Of a stretch of 64,000 nt of DNA, positions 34,780 to 41,774 are shown in pieces; the first letter of the stretch is position 1; every line of letters begins with the position of its first letter. This stretch comes from Demequina sp. TMPB413. Its GTDB lineage: Bacteria > Actinomycetota > Actinomycetes > Actinomycetales > Demequinaceae. Made by a program: the position numbers and the translations under genes. The notes below the pieces were generated by a model. The model did no database searches, was not told the origin of the DNA, and saw only the letters and a list, made by a program, of their open reading frames with translations. The stretch covers positions 1,240,001 through 1,304,000 of the forward strand of contig NZ_CP096184.1 in the NCBI RefSeq assembly GCF_020447105.2, given 5' to 3'.

Positions 34780-35052
34780 TCAGCCGCCCCAGCAGTCGCC
34801 GCTTGAGAGAGACACGAGGCCACCTCGACGCAGCACGATCGACCTGATCAACAGCCCCGCCTGGACAGCAATCAGCAGACCCGCCTCGGACCAGTACTGC
34901 CTGATATCCGAAGAGGTGATCCCTGACTCTCCCCAGCCGCTATTCGCGAAAGCGGACACAAGGAGGAGGTGGAGGGCAAAGAAGAGACTGAGCAGCGCCG
35001 CCCCCAATGTGAGCCAATCGAAGTGCCCTTTGCGGCTGATGGGTTCGCTCAT
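34780..35052 (-). CDS. Small membrane protein ending in SGDCWGG
   Basis: 90 residues, two hydrophobic helices (about 15-36 and 56-73). The C-terminus LSSGDCWGG is shared in pattern with the unrelated-looking membrane protein at 38301-38711 (SGSGDCLGG). ATG 35052 is chosen; a GTG directly before it is also in frame. No clear ribosome site. No function known. Similar C-terminal Cys-Gly motifs occur in other actinobacterial small membrane proteins, but I cannot name the family with certainty. Confidence 0.65.
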   Translation of the reverse strand: MSEPISRKGHFDWLTLGAALLSLFFALHLLLVSAFANSGWGESGITSSDIRQYWSEAGLLIAVQAGLLIRSIVLRRGGLVSLSSGDCWGG

Positions 35053-35137
35053 CACGACCGCACGATCGACATCGTTCCGGTGTACGCCATTATCGGAACA
35101 CCTGCCTTGCTCGGCCAGGCAAGCTCATCCGAGACAG

Positions 35138-35806
35138 TTACGGCCTCGACAGTTGCCGCAACTCCTCAAGACTGATGCGCGTCACCGTTCCTGAAGCGCC
35201 CGTTGCAGACGAGACCGCCTCATCACCGCGCAAGACCAACACACCTTGGTCTGGATTCAGCGCCGTGTAGTGCCCCTCAGGCCACCTGTCCAGCAACAGC
35301 ACCAGTTGATCTACACGTCGCTCCTTGACAATATCGCCGAGAAGCGGCGCGCCGACCTCAACAACCATCACTCCGTTGTCGGGGCCGCCCAGTTGCTGCA
35401 CTTCGAGCGTCTGCCCCACCTCAACCTTGCCAGAGAACACCTCCGTGACAACCACCTGAGAGACAACCACCGGAACGCCCATGGCCGTCAGGTCAATGTC
35501 GTCTTGGTCGATCCCGGCCTGCGGGTTGCGCGCAGGGTCTTTGATGGAAGTATCGACGTCAGGGTAGAGCGTGTCGAACCAGGAATCCACGTACTCGACG
35601 GCCACTACCGCCTCGGCGGCGTCGAGAGCCTTCGCGGACGTCTCATAGGTTGGGTAGTCCGCGTTTACATATGCGACGGGCAGGGCGGAAGCCGTGCCGC
35701 CCAGCGGAATCCGCGGAACGACAATTGCTGCCACAAGCAAGATCAAGACGACCAGCGCCACGAAGGTGAGTGGGTGCCGACCTATCATCCGCAGGCGAGT
35801 CTTCAT
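35138..35806 (-). CDS. Membrane-anchored extracytoplasmic protein of unknown function
   Basis: 222 residues. A basic N-terminus (MKTRLRMIGRHP) and one helix (about 13-33) anchor a mostly beta-type extracytoplasmic domain. The start at 35806 has AGAGGA about nine bases upstream; longer frames upstream have no signal and run into the metalloprotease gene. The region DGDIVK/VLLLDRWPEGHYTAL and QGVLVLRGDEAV is unusual but unrecognised. It follows the metalloprotease gene by 17 bp and is probably in the same operon, perhaps as a partner or inhibitor. Confidence 0.7.
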   Translation of the reverse strand: MKTRLRMIGRHPLTFVALVVLILLVAAIVVPRIPLGGTASALPVAYVNADYPTYETSAKALDAAEAVVAVEYVDSWFDTLYPDVDTSIKDPARNPQAGIDQDDIDLTAMGVPVVVSQVVVTEVFSGKVEVGQTLEVQQLGGPDNGVMVVEVGAPLLGDIVKERRVDQLVLLLDRWPEGHYTALNPDQGVLVLRGDEAVSSATGASGTVTRISLEELRQLSRP

Positions 35807-35823
35807 CGCACATCCTCTCTGTG

Positions 35824-36393
35824 TCAGTCGAAGCACGCGATCGTGTACGCCTTGTCGTAGGACGTGGGCGATACCACGGTGTCGCGGTTGCGGCTGTAGT
35901 TCATGAGCGAGCCGTTGGGGTTCGACGTCAGCGGGTTGTCCTTCAACATGCGCGCGTGGCCGAACTCGTGAGTTGTGGTCCCCTTTGCCCACGTGGCCAG
36001 TTGCGCGGTCGACGAGGTGTTCTCGTCAAGCACTCGTGCATTCACCTGGATGCGATATCGGTTGCTGTACCGCGTGTAGTACCCGTACCACGACGAACTG
36101 TAGCGGCCCGCGGTGACGTAGGGCTTTGTCGAAGTGGGCAGTGTTGTGAGCTGTATGTTTGCGCCGACGCCAGCGTTGTTCCACCGCGAACGAGCGGTGT
36201 CGAAGTAGCCGGACCAGGTTGAGTTCACACCTTCGTAGTAGACAACGTGGGACTCGTGGGGCCAACCATAGGCATAGCAAGAGTAGGTCACTGCTTTCGC
36301 TTGGACGTTACCCGTGAATGCCAGGACCAGTGCGACCGCAACCGTCAGGTACGCCAGCGTCCACCGAGCTCCCGTGTTCGATCTGGTGCTCAT
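35824..36393 (-). CDS. Secreted metzincin-like (snapalysin-type) zinc metalloprotease
   Basis: 189 residues. Signal peptide (about 1-32, helix ALVLAFTGNVQA). The zinc motif is TTHEFGHARMLKDN (about 139-152), that is HExxHxxMxxD: the second His-Gly of typical metzincins is Met, and the third ligand is probably Asp, as in snapalysins. A Met-turn-like SLMNYSRN follows. Two Cys (SCYAYG, ACFD at the end) could form a disulfide. Likely a small extracellular endopeptidase. Located at the edge of the accessory island, followed by an anchored protein gene. Confidence 0.8.
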   Translation of the reverse strand: MSTRSNTGARWTLAYLTVAVALVLAFTGNVQAKAVTYSCYAYGWPHESHVVYYEGVNSTWSGYFDTARSRWNNAGVGANIQLTTLPTSTKPYVTAGRYSSSWYGYYTRYSNRYRIQVNARVLDENTSSTAQLATWAKGTTTHEFGHARMLKDNPLTSNPNGSLMNYSRNRDTVVSPTSYDKAYTIACFD

Positions 36394-36434
36394 CCCGCTT
36401 CACTTCCCCTCTTTGCCCGATGAAGGACGTGTAC

Positions 36435-36679
36435 TCACGGGGTGAGGAGCGTGTTCTCAGCCCGTGAGACGCCTCGAATCCTATGACCATGTGCGTGACG
36501 TCGAAAGCCCCCAATCGGGTGGCCCCAGAAGTGGTCTCGCACGGAAGGAATGTCGGCCGGGACGAAGAGCGGGACGTAGACTGGAGCCTCTCGGTGCGAT
36601 CCTGCCAGTCGAGATCCTCCAGCTCGCCGTCGAGAGCGGCGTCTCGGGTGACGCGGAGGCGCGCACGCCGCCGCGTCAC
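36435..36679 (-). pseudogene. Probable decayed gene coupled to the upstream small peptide
   Basis: A GTG at 36679 overlaps the stop of the small-peptide gene in a GTGA junction. The first about 33 codons look genuinely coding (for example RDAALDGELEDLDWQDR), but the frame then becomes low-quality, while coding-like sequence continues in a different frame (VYVPLFVPADIP, HFWGHPIGG) to a stop at 36435. I read this as a frameshifted remnant about 80 codons long. No family is recognised, and the assembled order of frames is inference. Confidence 0.4.
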
Positions 36680-36882
36680 CACGAGCCCCAGCCACCGGTG
36701 GCGCCAAAGCCATTCACCGGCGTCGGCGCTTCGCGCTTGGGGGTGCGGCTCGCCTCGGAGACGTCGCCGACAGCGTCGGCCGTCTTGCGAGGCACACCGC
36801 GTTTGGGGGGTCCCGCGCCGGGGGCGTAGAAGCCCTCGTCGGAGCCCCTGGCCAGTAAGGCCTTGAGGTTGAGCGTGAACAT
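36676..36882 (-). CDS. 68-residue small protein with Gly/Trp-rich C-terminus
   Basis: Starts with AAAAGG upstream of the ATG. The sequence opens with MFTLNLKALLARG, has a Pro/Lys/Arg-rich middle (GPPKRGVPRKTA, SRTPKREAPTP) and ends in GFGATGGWGSW. There is no signal peptide or Cys. Third codon positions are very GC-rich, like true genes of this genome. The tail looks like a ribosomal-peptide core, but no modifying enzymes are adjacent, only a decayed coupled frame downstream. Family unknown. Confidence 0.6.
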   Translation of the reverse strand: MFTLNLKALLARGSDEGFYAPGAGPPKRGVPRKTADAVGDVSEASRTPKREAPTPVNGFGATGGWGSW

Positions 36883-37397
36883 GATCCTTTTCTTTCTGTG
36901 ATCCGGGACAGGGGTTCCTGGCCCGGGGTGGGATGTGGGTGGTGCATGGAAGGTGAGCGAGCAGGCGGGGGCGGACGCCCTTGGAGGGCGCGCGAAGCCG
37001 CGAAACGGTCGGCGACAGGGGTCGCCGACGCAGTTTCGGCTCGCTTTGAGGCCTTGGCTCCTGGACGGGGCCGGGAGCGAAGGAATGCCGCGTGGCGGGC
37101 GTGTCGCCCTACCTCGAGGCAGGCTGGGTGGCGCGGCTAGGAGCGCGCGGTCGGCTGGCCCTCAGGCCCGCCGAGGCAGTCACCGCGGACGGACGTGAGG
37201 TGCTCCGACGCAATGGCTGTGAAGCCGCGCCGCAAGGTCATCTGATCTACCAAGGTGCACCCCTTTCTGTCGTCTCGTCGGTGGCCGATGCTGTGCCCAT
37301 CGGTGGGCACAAGCGACGACGTTAGGGCTGGCACCAGGGGCGGCGCAAGGGTCTTTGCCAAACCGTGATGTGCGGGGCGTTGGCTGGCTCACGCGTG
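36883..37397 (-). other. 515-bp non-coding stretch rich in hairpins, leader of the small-peptide gene
   Basis: No reliable gene. Several strong inverted repeats occur: CGCCCT-TGG-AGGGCG (36977-36991); GTCGGCGAC-4-GTCGCCGAC (37009-37030), extended by flanking GAAAC/GTTTC and AGCC/GGCT arms to about 36997-37042; and TGTGCCCA-4-TGGGCACA (37292-37311). None is followed by a T-run, so these look more like a structured RNA or regulatory leader than plain terminators. The terminal few dozen bases contain the ribosome site of the 68-residue gene. Confidence 0.5.
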
Positions 37398-37745
37398 TCA
37401 GCGATGCCCAGGTGCCGTTTCGGAACCGTTCACAATCCTGGAAAGCCCGGCCCCAAAGTCGTCAAGGTCTCGTTCCACGGTCGCCGCGATGACGTCGCGG
37501 CTGACGAAGGCGTACCCGTGCGTGATGCGGTTCCGAGTCGACCACATCGCGGGCCACTTTGCGCCAAACACCCGAAGCCTGGCCGTCTCGCCGATACGCG
37601 ATGCATCTTCGATAGCAGCCGCGAGTCGCATGCAGATCGCATCGAACTGGAGGGTCTCCTCGGCGCCCGCGGAGGCCGCGTGACTCTTCAGAACTGCCAA
37701 GTGCTCGAGCGCCGCCAGAGCGTAACTTGCGTCGTCCTTACTCAC
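37398..37745 (-). CDS. HepT-like HEPN ribonuclease toxin
   Basis: 115 residues, a four-helix HEPN domain of the HepT (formerly DUF86) family. The RNase motif is RNRITHGYAFVS (about 72-83), matching Rx4HxY, where the Tyr is the residue known to be AMPylated by MntA partners. The ATG overlaps the MntA stop by four bases. Together they form a type VII toxin-antitoxin pair; the toxin cleaves RNA or tRNA in relatives. Full length. Confidence 0.88.
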   Translation of the reverse strand: MSKDDASYALAALEHLAVLKSHAASAGAEETLQFDAICMRLAAAIEDASRIGETARLRVFGAKWPAMWSTRNRITHGYAFVSRDVIAATVERDLDDFGAGLSRIVNGSETAPGHR

Positions 37746-38224
37746 AGAGCAACTGCTTCGGCGAGAATCTGGTCACGCGAGTGGGGTCGCAGGCCGTCGT
37801 CGGGGACGAGGTCGATCCTCTCCCCCAGCAACGCGGCGAGTTCCCCCTCCAGGACCCCGATGTCGAACAGCGAGGCATCGCGAGGAAAAGTCACAAGGAG
37901 GTCGATGTCGGACCCGGGCCCGTCCTCGCCGCGAGCGACCGAACCGAACACGCGCACGTTGCGGAAGCCGTGCTGTTCGGCGAGATCGATCACCTCGCGC
38001 CGATGCTTGGCGAGTGCCCTCCCCCGCTCGCTCGTGGGGAAGAAGCGCAACAGACGAGCGACCTCGGGCTGGCTGCGATTCACCGCGCGGGCGATCTCGC
38101 GCTGGCTCATGCCCGCAGCCGCGCCTCGCCTGACAGCACCCACGAGCTTGGCGCGCGCCTCGATGCGCAACCGCTCGGCCGCAAGCGCGTCCGCGAACAT
38201 CTGCTCCGCAAGCGATTCAGACAT
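37742..38224 (-). CDS. MntA-like nucleotidyltransferase antitoxin with N-terminal HTH
   Basis: 160 residues. The C-terminal minimal nucleotidyltransferase has VRVFGSVARGEDGPGSDIDLLV (GSxxR...SDxDL), the site that AMPylates HepT. Residues about 30-65 form an added helix-turn-helix (GMSQREIARAVNRSQPEVARLL), so the antitoxin probably binds DNA itself. GGAGGT lies five bases before ATG 38224, preferred over GTG 38236. A perfect dyad just upstream (38236-38255) is a likely operator for the HTH. Unlike many MntA proteins, which lack the HTH. Confidence 0.87.
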   Translation of the reverse strand: MSESLAEQMFADALAAERLRIEARAKLVGAVRRGAAAGMSQREIARAVNRSQPEVARLLRFFPTSERGRALAKHRREVIDLAEQHGFRNVRVFGSVARGEDGPGSDIDLLVTFPRDASLFDIGVLEGELAALLGERIDLVPDDGLRPHSRDQILAEAVAL

Positions 38225-38235
38225 GGCCACCTCCA

Positions 38236-38255
38236 CTGATAGGTCATGCTATCAG
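38236..38255. promoter_or_regulatory. Operator-like dyad upstream of the MntA-HepT operon
   Basis: Perfect 7-bp arms CTGATAG and CTATCAG with a 6-bp spacer, 11 bp before the MntA ATG. A minus-strand TAGCAT -10-like element overlaps it. The likely ligand is the HTH domain of the MntA protein encoded next to it. Confidence 0.55.
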
Positions 38256-38300
38256 CGACGTCCGACATGCGGCTGCGTCTCCTAGAACGCGAGCACTCGC

Positions 38301-38711
38301 CTACCCTCCGAGGCAGTCCCCCGAACCGCTGTAACACACCGGTCGATGCTGCTCGGGAGCCTCACGGTCGGCTGGCGCAGCGGACTCGTGGAACGGCGAG
38401 ATCAGCACAGACGTCATCACGATCGCCGCGAGCAACGCAAACGATCCGATCACTCCCACTGGCGCGGACCGGAACTTCCACGCCACCGCGAGCAAGCCCA
38501 GTTGGATGCCCCACAGCACTACTGCGGCCGTCCAGAAGTGTCTCTGCTCCGAGCCCGTCATCTCGGGAGGCCCTTCGTCCCAAGGCCCCCGAATCGTGGG
38601 CATCACCATCATCGATGTCGCGATCACCGACGCAATCACGCCGCCGATCACCAGCAGTGTGGCGCGGAGTCCACCAAGCCGTTTTCGCTCCCCCTCGTTC
38701 ATGCTCCTCAT
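38301..38711 (-). CDS. Membrane protein ending in SGDCLGG
   Basis: About 136 residues from the ATG at 38711 (ATG 38702 is also possible). Three or four hydrophobic helices are separated by short loops. The C-terminus CYSGSGDCLGG matches the end pattern of the small membrane protein at 34780-35052. The gene ends 46 bp from the MntA-HepT operator. Unknown function; it overlaps no neighbour. Longer frames upstream lack a signal and run into the HEPN-like gene. Confidence 0.6.
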   Translation of the reverse strand: MRSMNEGERKRLGGLRATLLVIGGVIASVIATSMMVMPTIRGPWDEGPPEMTGSEQRHFWTAAVVLWGIQLGLLAVAWKFRSAPVGVIGSFALLAAIVMTSVLISPFHESAAPADREAPEQHRPVCYSGSGDCLGG

Positions 38712-38758
38712 CCTGCCCCATGCGTCGGATGGGTGCGGAATACGCGTCGATTGGCAAC

Positions 38759-39289
38759 TCAGCCGATCCCCGAGTGACCCAACACTTCCGTCACCGCGAC
38801 GTACAGCGCTCTGCTTTGCTTCTCGATGTCGGCGAGGCTGTAGGACTCCCCTAGCCACGCCACCGCATCGGGGGAGGTCCGGAGTGACTCGATATCGCTG
38901 CGATTGATCAACTTGCCGGTGACTGGGTCCGTGTTGCGCCGCGAGTCATTTGCGAGCGCGTAGTTGTCGTAATGCATCAACACATCGCGAAGATTCTTCA
39001 GCCTGGGGAAGGCCGTGTCGTAGGTGGCGAGAGCCTCAACGATGCGCTCATCGTTGCTGCTGAGCGTGGCGCACATTCCAGCGGCCATGCGGAGTCGCCA
39101 TAGAGCAACTACCAGGTATTGGGCGTCGGCCTCGCGCTGGGCATTCACGAACGCATCGTGCATGTCGAATATCCGGAGTCGTTTGAGTTGAACGTCGACA
39201 CCGTAGGCGGTGTCGAACGCGAACCGGGCGCAACTGCGGCGTTGCGCCTCAACCAACTGCTTATCCGCCACGGAAACACTGTGGCGCAC
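38759..39289 (-). CDS. HEPN-like protein of unknown function
   Basis: 176 residues, mostly helical. LRDVLMHYDNYA (about 101-112) follows a long helix bundle and fits the Rx4H motif of HEPN RNases (RDVLMH), although the identity is inferred. No partner antitoxin is recognisable next to it. It shares its strand with the HepT-MntA operon but is 500 bp upstream, with the membrane protein between. Could be a stand-alone HEPN, an RNase or a nucleotide-binding relative. Confidence 0.6.
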   Translation of the reverse strand: MRHSVSVADKQLVEAQRRSCARFAFDTAYGVDVQLKRLRIFDMHDAFVNAQREADAQYLVVALWRLRMAAGMCATLSSNDERIVEALATYDTAFPRLKNLRDVLMHYDNYALANDSRRNTDPVTGKLINRSDIESLRTSPDAVAWLGESYSLADIEKQSRALYVAVTEVLGHSGIG

Positions 39290-39378
39290 CGGGGCACAGT
39301 CCGCAACGGCCCGTGCATGGCGTGCAACCCGGTTGCTGTTCCACTCAGCACCTGTTCCACATCGCGCGGAACAGCGGC

Positions 39379-39699
39379 CTAAACGGAACGGTTGCCCACA
39401 GCCACCAGCTCCAGCCGCGAGCCTGTCGCCGCCGCGATGCGCGCCAGCGTGGCCACCGTCGGATTGGCGTGGCCGCGCTCGATGCGGCTGACCTCGGCCT
39501 GCTGGACGGATGCGGCCTGCGCGAGTTGCACCTGCGTGAGTCCGGAGGCCTTGCGGGCTCGCGCGACGGCGGCGCCGACGGCCCGGCGCGCGGCCACCTC
39601 GGCGGCGAACTCGCGCGAGACAGCCTCGTGGACGCGGCGAGCATCCTCGCTCCAGCCCTGCCGCAACTCGGCAGAGAGCGACTCGTACGAGCGGGTCAT
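39379..39699 (-). CDS. XRE-family antitoxin (HigA-like)
   Basis: 106 residues. The helix-turn-helix is GLTQVQLAQAASVQQAEVSRIERGHANPTVATLARIAAATGSRLE, seen as LTQVQLAQAASVQQAEVSRI. This HTH-only antitoxin is typical of HigBA pairs in which the toxin gene comes first. AAGGAGG lies six bases before the ATG. It has its own promoter with an overlapping operator in the 66-bp gap after the toxin gene, which is unusual (see 39720-39748). Confidence 0.87.
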   Translation of the reverse strand: MTRSYESLSAELRQGWSEDARRVHEAVSREFAAEVAARRAVGAAVARARKASGLTQVQLAQAASVQQAEVSRIERGHANPTVATLARIAAATGSRLELVAVGNRSV

Positions 39700-39719
39700 G
39701 TCAACCTCCTTGAGAACTC

Positions 39720-39748
39720 AGTATGTGCTTTGTGACATACTCCGTCAA
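39720..39748 (-). promoter_or_regulatory. Promoter and operator between toxin and antitoxin genes
   Basis: On the minus strand, -35 TTGACG (39748-39743), a 17-bp spacer and -10 CATACT (39725-39720) form a near-ideal promoter. A perfect inverted repeat AGTATGT-8 bp-ACATACT (39720-39741) overlaps the spacer and the -10. It drives the antitoxin alone and should be autorepressed by it. Confidence 0.75.
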
Positions 39749-39765
39749 GGCCCCTGCTTTCGGTT

Positions 39766-40155
39766 CTATTCAGCGAGCACGCGGCGCGCAGCGGCAATCT
39801 CGCGTTGTTGACGGCTCCCCGACGAGTCCTTGTCCTTGTCGTACCAGCCCAGCAGGAGCACCACCCGCCCTCTCTCAAAGGCACAGAACACGCGCAGGAG
39901 TACCGGCCGCTTCCCGCCTCGCGCCTGCGCCACGCCACGGGCCTGCAGAATCGCGTCGAGGCTCTTGCGAATGCGGAACTCGTACAGCCCGCGGCCAAGA
40001 GCCTTGCCCCATTCCGACTCGCAGATGGCGGGGCCTTCGACGGCGAGCACTTTGGTGATGGCCGCATCAAGGACTACTTGCTCGTACTCGCGGAGGGAAC
40101 GTGCGAAGCGCGCGAAGTCGCCGCTCGCCGCCTCGACCTGCCAAGGGGCCTCCAT
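39766..40155 (-). CDS. RelE/HigB-superfamily toxin
   Basis: 129 residues. After an N-terminal helix the core has LGRGLYEFRIRKSLDAILQ, with charged residues followed by RPVLLRVFCAFERGRVVLLLGWYDKDKDSS, seen as LRVFCAFERGRVVLLLG, which fits the RelE/HigB mRNA-interferase fold. ATG 40155 is preferred over a frame starting 16 codons earlier because that extension lacks conserved character. It is followed 66 bp later by the antitoxin. No promoter is obvious for the toxin gene itself, so its expression is unclear. Confidence 0.78.
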   Translation of the reverse strand: MEAPWQVEAASGDFARFARSLREYEQVVLDAAITKVLAVEGPAICESEWGKALGRGLYEFRIRKSLDAILQARGVAQARGGKRPVLLRVFCAFERGRVVLLLGWYDKDKDSSGSRQQREIAAARRVLAE

Positions 40156-40218
40156 CCTGCCGATGCTTGCACAAGCCGACGTGGTGGTCGGCGTTCTCCA
40201 CAATTTGGCGCTTCGCGA

Positions 40219-40595
40219 TCAGTCCTCCACCGTGTCATACCTGGCAATCTGACGGATTCGGCCGACGATGGGCGCGTTGAATTCCTCAAGCTCCTCCGCA
40301 GGTACCCACAGTTCGAGCACGTCTCGGCCACCCACCCGCTGCACAGGGAAGCGCTCCAGGTACGCAGCATCCACGTCGAACTCCATCACGTACCCCACCC
40401 CCGCGTGCGGCACGTTCCACTCACGCGCGATCTTGGTGGCGTACCACTCATTCGGCACGGGGTAGAAGATCGGCTGCTCCGGCAGACGCGGCGGCCACGC
40501 ACGCCAGCCTGACTCCTCCACGAATGCCAACTCCGCAGGCCTCGTGGGAGGTACAAACGGACGACGCTCGGGTCGGATTCGGTGGTCGTGGCACG
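40219..40595 (-). pseudogene. ADP-ribosylation/crystallin J1-like protein, copy 1, frameshifted at the 5' end
   Basis: The 3' part is complete and reads PIFYPVPNEWYATKIAREWN, VGGRDVLELWVPAEELEE and a normal C-terminus to a stop at 40219. The 5' part (SDPSVVRLYLPRG) is in a different frame; compared with the homologous copy at 42116-42544 one base is missing near 40536-40541. A TTG at 40530 could start a truncated product. The family is often annotated as ADP-ribosylation/crystallin J1, although its activity is not established. Confidence 0.6.
40283..40595. repeat. Direct repeat unit 1 (pair with 42237-42552)
   Basis: The DNA from about 40283 to 40595 and from about 42237 to 42552 is over 85 percent identical by eye, in the same orientation, with flanking divergence. 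The intervening 1.6 kb carries three genes or gene remnants. Recombination between the units would delete them. Confidence 0.7.
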
Positions 40596-40630
40596 AGGGT
40601 AGCGGGCACGCAACGCCCTAGCATGTCGCT

Positions 40631-41572
40631 ATGGCGCAGCTCATTTTCGACCTTGCGGGCCACATCGAGGGAGTCGATCCGGATGCCACGCTCCTCGCGC
40701 GGTCGTTGGGTGCCGACTCCGTGGTCACGACGCTTTGGGCTCAACCTCGGGATGTGGCGGCAGACACCTCCACCACCGCGCATCCAGACGAGGCCATCTT
40801 CCCCACAACGTCGACGACAGAACCCCTGAGAGTCACCGCCCACGTCTGGACACCGAGGGCCCAAGAAGTCAGCATCCTCGGCGCCTGCTTCGCGACGTTT
40901 CCCCAGGTCGCTCGATTCGCCGATACGGGCGAGATCCTTGTGGTGGGGTCGCGATGCACGTTCACCGAAGGGGTCGCTGAGCAGAACGCCTACCTCTACG
41001 CGCCGGACGGCTCGCTCGTCCGACGCGGCGTTATCGGCGATGGGATTGAACATATCCAGATCGACGACGACGGCAATGTGTGGGTCGGGTACTTTGACGA
41101 GGGAGTGTTCGGCAACCTCGGTTGGGGCCTCCGCAACGTTCCGATCGGAGCTCCTGGAATCGTCTGCTTTGACCGCGACTTCGAGGTCACGTGGGCCATG
41201 ACCGAGTCCACCGACTATGCCATCGCCGACTGCTACGCGCTCACCACGGACGGCTCCGATGTGTACGCCTGCACCTATACCGACTTCCCGATCCTCAGAA
41301 TTCGCGAAGGCTTGGTCACCGCCTTTCGCGGCCTGGGCTCGTCGACCGACGCAATCCTCGTTCGAGATGGCAAGGTCGCCGTACTCGGGACTGACGTGCA
41401 GCACGCGCGGAGTCCCTACGTGGTCAACCTCAACAACGGCGCGCGGGAGCCTCTGAACCTGCGAATCGGCGACAACCCCATCGCAAGGCTTCCTGGTGTT
41501 GCCAACCGTGGCGACACCGCATTGTTACTCCAGGATCGCGACGTGCTCCTTGCGCGGCTCCAGGCACGGTAG
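40631..41572 (+). CDS. Unknown protein, possibly beta-propeller-like
   Basis: 313 residues, no signal peptide. The sequence alternates strand-like and turn-like pieces with recurring Asp-Gly turns (ADTGEILVV, YAPDGSLVRRG, DDDGNVWVGYFDEG), suggestive of a propeller. WGLRNVPIGAPGIVCFDRDF is unrecognised. The region resembles proteins found in mobile/defence settings but no named domain can be assigned. Lies between the two copies of the direct repeat. Confidence 0.6.
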   Translation: MAQLIFDLAGHIEGVDPDATLLARSLGADSVVTTLWAQPRDVAADTSTTAHPDEAIFPTTSTTEPLRVTAHVWTPRAQEVSILGACFATFPQVARFADTGEILVVGSRCTFTEGVAEQNAYLYAPDGSLVRRGVIGDGIEHIQIDDDGNVWVGYFDEGVFGNLGWGLRNVPIGAPGIVCFDRDFEVTWAMTESTDYAIADCYALTTDGSDVYACTYTDFPILRIREGLVTAFRGLGSSTDAILVRDGKVAVLGTDVQHARSPYVVNLNNGAREPLNLRIGDNPIARLPGVANRGDTALLLQDRDVLLARLQAR

Positions 41573-41573
41573 C

Positions 41574-41745
41574 GGGCCGACGTGCTGCGCGCCGCGCGAG
41601 ACGAGTCGCCGGTCGCGGTGATCGCGCCAGACTCGTGCTATCCGAGGGCACCGTGCGCAATCACTTGCCATCCGCGATCGGCAAGACCGGCGCCGCCAAC
41701 CGCGAGGGGGCTGTCGTGGTCGCCCCGAACAACGGGTGGTTGTAG
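41574..41745 (+). pseudogene. C-terminal fragment of a LuxR/NarL-type response regulator
   Basis: Directly after the propeller-like gene the reading LSEGTVRNHLPSAIGKTG to NGWL and a stop (41638-41745) matches the conserved end of NarL-type regulators. A preceding stretch DESPVAVIA in another frame is the matching helix, so one frameshift and loss of the N-terminal receiver are evident. This is a decayed regulator of about 57 codons. Confidence 0.75.
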
Positions 41746-41774
41746 GACGGGCAGTAAGGCGACAAGATGAACGC

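Noticed and set aside
37137-37361. 74-codon minus-strand frame inside the hairpin-rich leader, containing a GDCLGG string
   Set aside because: The string echoes the SGDCxGG motif but is internal, the frame overlaps perfect inverted repeats and has no convincing start; probably coincidence.
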